Below are positions 30,641 to 34,602 of a stretch of DNA of 34,602 bases, one piece after another. How positions within the stretch are numbered: the first letter of the stretch is position 1; the number at the start of each line of letters is the position of its first letter. The stretch is from Psychroflexus sp. (GTDB lineage: Bacteria > Bacteroidota > Bacteroidia > Flavobacteriales > Flavobacteriaceae): assembly GCA_030457805.1 (NCBI GenBank), contig JAKDUG010000005.1, forward strand, positions 1-34,602, written 5' to 3'. A program made the translations under genes and the position numbers. The notes beneath the pieces are model-generated. The model had not been told where the DNA came from and searched no databases. It saw only the letters and a program-made list of their open reading frames with translations.

Positions 30641-31672
30641 TTATTTTGATTTCTTAATATCGTGTTTTTCAATATAATGTTCGATAATAGGCTTGAAGGG
30701 ACCGTATTTGTGCTGTTCAGCAGAGAAATCATCAGCCCAAGGCGCATAAGGCGTTGACACTGGTTTTAACTTACGGTCAGGGAAATCATCTTCCTTATTT
30801 GGTTTACTCGGTCGGTCAAAGCTATTGATATAGCCCGCAACATCGTAGGCCTCTTCATCGGTAAGTACAGGTTCATCTCTTGTAGCACTTAAATAAGGCA
30901 TATTTGCTTTTATAAATTTAGAGGCTGTGATAACTCTGTGCATACCCGCACCTTCATTATAAGAATCTTCTCCCCATAATGGTGGATACTGATAGCCATC
31001 TTCTAATTCGCTATTTCTCACGCCTTGTCCATCATCTTTATGGCATAAAGTGCAATCTTTCATATAGACTTTTTTCCCTTTATTTAGATCCACAGCTCTA
31101 TTTGGGAGCTCCAATTCAGCAAAACCAGCAATGGGTTGTACTTGGCTTTCAGGTATTTTGTCACCCAACCATTCCATGTAGGCAACAATGGATCTCATTT
31201 CTCTAGAGTCACGGTCTATCATTTCACCATTCATACTTCGCTCCATGCAGCCATTAACACGATCTTTAATATCTCCGGTTGAATTAGAACGGCCTCCGAA
31301 TTTCGGGTAACGATCAGTCACTCCAGCCCAAGATGATCCGCCTGGCAGGTTTCCTGATTCAATATGGCAGCTGGTACATTTTAAGTTGTTACCGGCATAG
31401 CGCATTTCAGGTTTTTTAGCTTGTGGCCCAATGTGTTTCTGTGTCTCTGTCAGTATCTCATAGCCGTATCTGACATCAGGCATAATATATGTTGTTTCCA
31501 TTTCATTTTCAACGTCTCTAGGCTTCCAATCTGCATCTGCAATTTCTTCATATCTGAATAAATCTGGATTTGTTTGGTACAATTGAATCCCTATAAATAT
31601 AACGACAATCAACCCAATGATGCCTCCAAATAAAATAGCTAAACGCTTTGCTAAAAATTTAAAATTCTCCAT
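30641..31672 (-). CDS. Membrane-anchored diheme cytochrome c, TsdA-like
   Basis: N-terminal TM helix; CTSCH and CTLCH heme motifs; DRVNGCMERSMNG between them as in thiosulfate dehydrogenase-type cytochromes. Confidence 0.85.
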   Translation of the reverse strand: MENFKFLAKRLAILFGGIIGLIVVIFIGIQLYQTNPDLFRYEEIADADWKPRDVENEMETTYIMPDVRYGYEILTETQKHIGPQAKKPEMRYAGNNLKCTSCHIESGNLPGGSSWAGVTDRYPKFGGRSNSTGDIKDRVNGCMERSMNGEMIDRDSREMRSIVAYMEWLGDKIPESQVQPIAGFAELELPNRAVDLNKGKKVYMKDCTLCHKDDGQGVRNSELEDGYQYPPLWGEDSYNEGAGMHRVITASKFIKANMPYLSATRDEPVLTDEEAYDVAGYINSFDRPSKPNKEDDFPDRKLKPVSTPYAPWADDFSAEQHKYGPFKPIIEHYIEKHDIKKSK

Positions 31673-31868
31673 ATCAAAAAATAATTAATAGTTATTAATG
31701 AGCTTAGGAAGCAAGCCTTCAAACCTCTGACTTCCGTGTATTTATTAACTGTTTCTTTAATCCAAAATATAGTGAAGATAAGCCTTCGCTACCTCATGAA
31801 CATGTCTTGTAAATATAATATATTACTGATAACATAAGCAAGACAAAAACATGCAATACACTTTATTT

Positions 31869-31882
31869 ATGATTTAAATCAT
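31869..31882. promoter_or_regulatory. Candidate CRP/FNR-family site upstream of the diheme cytochrome gene
   Basis: Perfect palindrome ATGATTTAAATCAT, containing the TGAT-N4-ATCA core; ~200 bp upstream of the cytochrome start. Confidence 0.35.
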
Positions 31883-31992
31883 GTTTGTAATATGAGAATA
31901 ATAAAAAGGGGCGTCGCTAATTGAGTTATTTTACTAAATTTATTAATCCTTTAATTTAAGGACATCCAAGCCTGGCTATTTTTATTGATGAC

Positions 31993-32859
31993 CTAGTCTA
32001 CATTGGTAAACCCATATTTTTTATAAATATCTTTCGCTTTCTGTGAAACCATAAATTTCATAAAAGCTTTTGCAGCATTTGGATTTGGTGCATTTTTCAT
32101 TTGTCCAGCTGAATAAATTGCTTGCACATTGATGTCATCTTCCAGCGTTACAATATCAATAGGATGATCAGTCATTTTTGAATGATAAAAAGCTTCACTA
32201 TACCAAACTGGTCCAGCATCTGACTGGTCATACATGATACGCATCGGCGTCTGACGGTGATGTATCGTTGTGAGGTAAGTCGTGCTTTTACCAACTTTAT
32301 CAATCATGATAGCATCAGCTAATTCTTTTCCAGCTGTGTTTTCATATGCTTTGATAATACGAGCGCCAATACCTTCCCATTCTGGGTTTGTCATGCTGAC
32401 CAAAACATCAGGTCTTTCAAGATCTTTCAAGTCTTTAATCTGACTTGGGTTTCCTTTTTTGACCATTATAGCTAATTTATTTGAGGCGTAATCGGCAGTT
32501 TTGCTAAACATTCCTTTCTGATCTTTTTCATCAATACTTCCTTTTCCGGCAGTGATAACATCGGGTTTAAGGTCGATAATCATATTACCCACGACAAGAG
32601 CACCGCTTTCCATTTGTCGTTCTTCTATTCCAGGAGGAATCGTCTCGGCAAATACGCGTTTGTATTTTGGATTAGCTTCTTTAAAAGCTTCTAAAAGTTC
32701 TGGTACCACCATATACTGGTTGCCCACAAAGAAAACGACCAAATCAGGATTGTTCACATGTCCGTGAAAATCTGGAGCATTGTCAATGCCGTAACCTATA
32801 AATTGTGTGCCTTCATGCTGAAGAATATCCCAAGGTGGATCGCTCCCCACCTTTTTCAA
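31993..32859 (-). pseudogene. Periplasmic substrate-binding protein (ModA-like fold), apparently 5'-truncated: no signal peptide, TTG-only start
   Basis: PDLVVFFVGNQYMVVPELLEAFKEANPKYKRVFAETIPPG...; ORF opens after TAA at 32881-32883 with no ATG before the domain; upstream DNA is palindromic repeat and SDR remnant. Confidence 0.7.
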
Positions 32860-32930
32860 GCAGGCCTGCCCGCCGTCGATTTAAAAAAATGATTGCAGGC
32901 GGGGGTGTCAATCCGCAGCGGCGGATGACG
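32860..32930. repeat. GC-rich palindromic element cluster at the 5' edge of the truncated substrate-binding gene
   Basis: GCAGGCCTGC (32860-32869), GCCTGC...GCAGGC, and GTCAATCCGC-AGCG-GCGGATGAC (32907-32929). Confidence 0.7.
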
Positions 32931-32937
32931 GGTTGGT

Positions 32938-33018
32938 TACCGCCGCTTCCAGATTGTAATTCGAAACCACCACATTGGACCCAAAAGCGGCAAGAATCTC
33001 ACAACTCGCTTTCCCTTT
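32938..33018 (-). pseudogene. N-terminal remnant of an HdhA-like SDR
   Basis: Minus-strand translation GKASCEILAAFGSNVVVSNYNLEAA matches GKACCEMLAAYGANVVVSDYDLDAA of the intact SDR (18 of 25 identical). Confidence 0.85.
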
Positions 33019-33031
33019 CCGTTCTAATTTT

Positions 33032-34507
33032 TTACTTTTTTTCGTTCAAAACTGTCAGTTCTGCACGGGCTTGTGCGGCAGCTGACAGATAAACAAGGGT
33101 TTCTTGTAAAGGCGTGTCCTCAGCAGCAACACGCTGCATATACACATCCATAAAAAATCTTTTAGCCTGCGGATTATTCGGTGCGCCATAATAGGCCCAA
33201 TCCGCAAGCCGCGAGGCAAGAACCGGATCGGTTTTTAACAGTTCCCGACCACGCTTTTCCAGACGTTCAACACCACCGGCCAATTTCAGCACCTCCGCCG
33301 CCTCTGCATCGAACTCGAGCGGGGCAAAATGCGAAGGGATATCGTCCCACCAGCCCGTATATCGCATTGCGACCATTCGTGCGATGTCTGCTGGACGATT
33401 ATAGTGGAGTTTCAACAAAGGATGTTCCGCAAAACGTTCGGGCCATTCCATGCGCGCTGCGATCTGATCCTTTCGCCATCCTCGATTTAGTCGTTCTATA
33501 GTATAGTCACGTATGTATTCCAACGCATCTGCTGTAATCCCAAGAGCAGAGGCAACTTCATCTTTTCTGGTCACTGCGGCGGCGTGCATACCAAGAAGAT
33601 ACTCGGGTTCCAGCGAGATCATTTCCCGCAGCGCACCAACCCATTCTTTTGTGTAGCGCTGGCGCCTTTTACCATTGCCGGTATTTGGTAGAAAACCCTG
33701 ATAGAAATCGCCTGTCGCCACTGCCTTACGTTCGGGCAACCAAACCCACATGTGACCTTGGGTTTCGCCTGGGGCATGAACGAATGAAAATTTTTCGCCA
33801 CCGATTATCGTATCCAGCTTATCGCGGAAAGTATGGGTAGGCTGGGCAAGGTCGCTGGGACTATCCGGCTGTTTTTCCAGCGCCTGATTGTTGTACTTCG
33901 CTATGGAACCGCGTAGTTCGATATCGGCAGAAACTTCTTCAAGATAGGCGTGGGTCGTGATGACCTCAGCTTCCGGCCAACGTTGCAGCAAAGCATATGC
34001 GCCGTAAGCATGATCGACGTGGCTATGCGATACCGCAATGGCCAAGAGAGGCTTGTCCGACAAAGTTGGAATTAGATCGACGAGCACCTGCCCAATTGCT
34101 GCATAGCCACTGTCAAGAAGGACTAATCCTTCTGGTGTTTCGACAAGCGTAACGTTCACAAATGGAAATCGGATATGCCATAGACCGCGCCCAGCAACAT
34201 CACTGTAGTTGGTAACTTCCATCTTAGATCGTGCTTCGGTGACAAGTTCGGGTGAACGATCCTGCATTCTGTTTGCAATCATACTTGAGCCCGGCCCGCC
34301 GAAAGTAGTTCTGTCCGCCAGAACCTTCATCGCTTTTGGATATTCCTTTGCGAGAAGCTGCCGGCCTTTGTCCTCAGTTGTTTGCCGCTCTTCTGCAGCT
34401 TTTTTTATATCAGCGTCTTGTGCCATAAGATTAAATGTTGAAAAGAGTAAAAGAATTAAGGTTGGAAATGATTTGGAAATCGAAAAATTGGTATTTAATT
34501 TTTTCAT
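33032..34507 (-). CDS. Secreted metallo-beta-lactamase-fold protein with alkylsulfatase-type dimerisation domain
   Basis: 491 aa; signal peptide ending NLMAQD; AVSHSHVDHAYGA (HxHxDH), APGETQGHMWVW, TGDFYQGFLPN; C-terminal ...RLADWAYYGAPNNPQAKRFFMDVYMQ... as in SdsA/BDS1-type dimerisation domains. Confidence 0.85.
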   Translation of the reverse strand: MKKLNTNFSISKSFPTLILLLFSTFNLMAQDADIKKAAEERQTTEDKGRQLLAKEYPKAMKVLADRTTFGGPGSSMIANRMQDRSPELVTEARSKMEVTNYSDVAGRGLWHIRFPFVNVTLVETPEGLVLLDSGYAAIGQVLVDLIPTLSDKPLLAIAVSHSHVDHAYGAYALLQRWPEAEVITTHAYLEEVSADIELRGSIAKYNNQALEKQPDSPSDLAQPTHTFRDKLDTIIGGEKFSFVHAPGETQGHMWVWLPERKAVATGDFYQGFLPNTGNGKRRQRYTKEWVGALREMISLEPEYLLGMHAAAVTRKDEVASALGITADALEYIRDYTIERLNRGWRKDQIAARMEWPERFAEHPLLKLHYNRPADIARMVAMRYTGWWDDIPSHFAPLEFDAEAAEVLKLAGGVERLEKRGRELLKTDPVLASRLADWAYYGAPNNPQAKRFFMDVYMQRVAAEDTPLQETLVYLSAAAQARAELTVLNEKK

Positions 34508-34602
34508 CTGAAATGTTTTTTATGATTATTTTCAAGCGTTTGTATCTTCACTGGTATTAGAATTTTATTTTCTGAAAATGAACTCTTACATGTTCAGCAA
34601 TA

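Noticed and set aside
31993-32859. Complete molybdate ABC transporter
   Set aside because: Only a binding-protein gene is present and it appears truncated; no ModB/ModC-like genes in the window.
25540-32940. Classical transposon, integrative element or prophage
   Set aside because: No transposase, integrase, phage gene, tRNA target or clear flanking direct repeats were seen; only remnants and palindromes mark the borders.
33181-34511. Plus-strand ORFs (106, 63 and 100 aa) opposite the MBL gene
   Set aside because: Antisense to a well-supported CDS in GC-rich DNA where stop codons are rare; no recognisable domain or leader.
1-34602. CRISPR array, rRNA or tRNA genes
   Set aside because: No regularly spaced repeats, no tRNA cloverleaf motif (GGTTCRANNCC context) and no rRNA-like conserved stretches were recognised on reading both strands.

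Overview
Chromosomal segment of an AT-rich Bacteroidota genome, most likely Flavobacteriia/Flavobacteriaceae, judged from the protein families and TAnnTTTG-like -7 elements. No tRNA, rRNA, CRISPR array, transposase or integrase was seen. Positions ~1-25.1 kb look like ordinary chromosome: a metallophosphoesterase-BamA-like fusion, Tpx, S9 and M28 peptidases, MgtE, a SMUG2-type glycosylase, a LytS/LytTR pair, a GT2, ferritin, an MDR reductase, a PCMD/beta-barrel pair and a UspA protein. Positions ~25.1-34.5 kb look like a mosaic accessory region. It holds an FAD/NAD(P) oxidoreductase that has lost its redox Cys pair and catalytic His, an HdhA-like SDR, a lipoprotein amidohydrolase, a small membrane protein, a TsdA-like diheme cytochrome c, a 5'-truncated substrate-binding protein and a GC-rich alkylsulfatase-type metallo-beta-lactamase with an AT-rich leader. 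Two decayed SDR fragments (C-terminal at ~25.3 kb, N-terminal at ~33.0 kb, same strand, collinear) bracket this block, and GTCATCC/GGATGAC palindromes lie beside both. This suggests one SDR gene was split by a ~7.4 kb acquired segment. The 1195-aa outer-membrane protein at the left end carries a metallophosphoesterase domain with most metal-ligand motifs substituted, so it may be a pseudoenzyme. All family calls come from reading the sequence; no database search was run.
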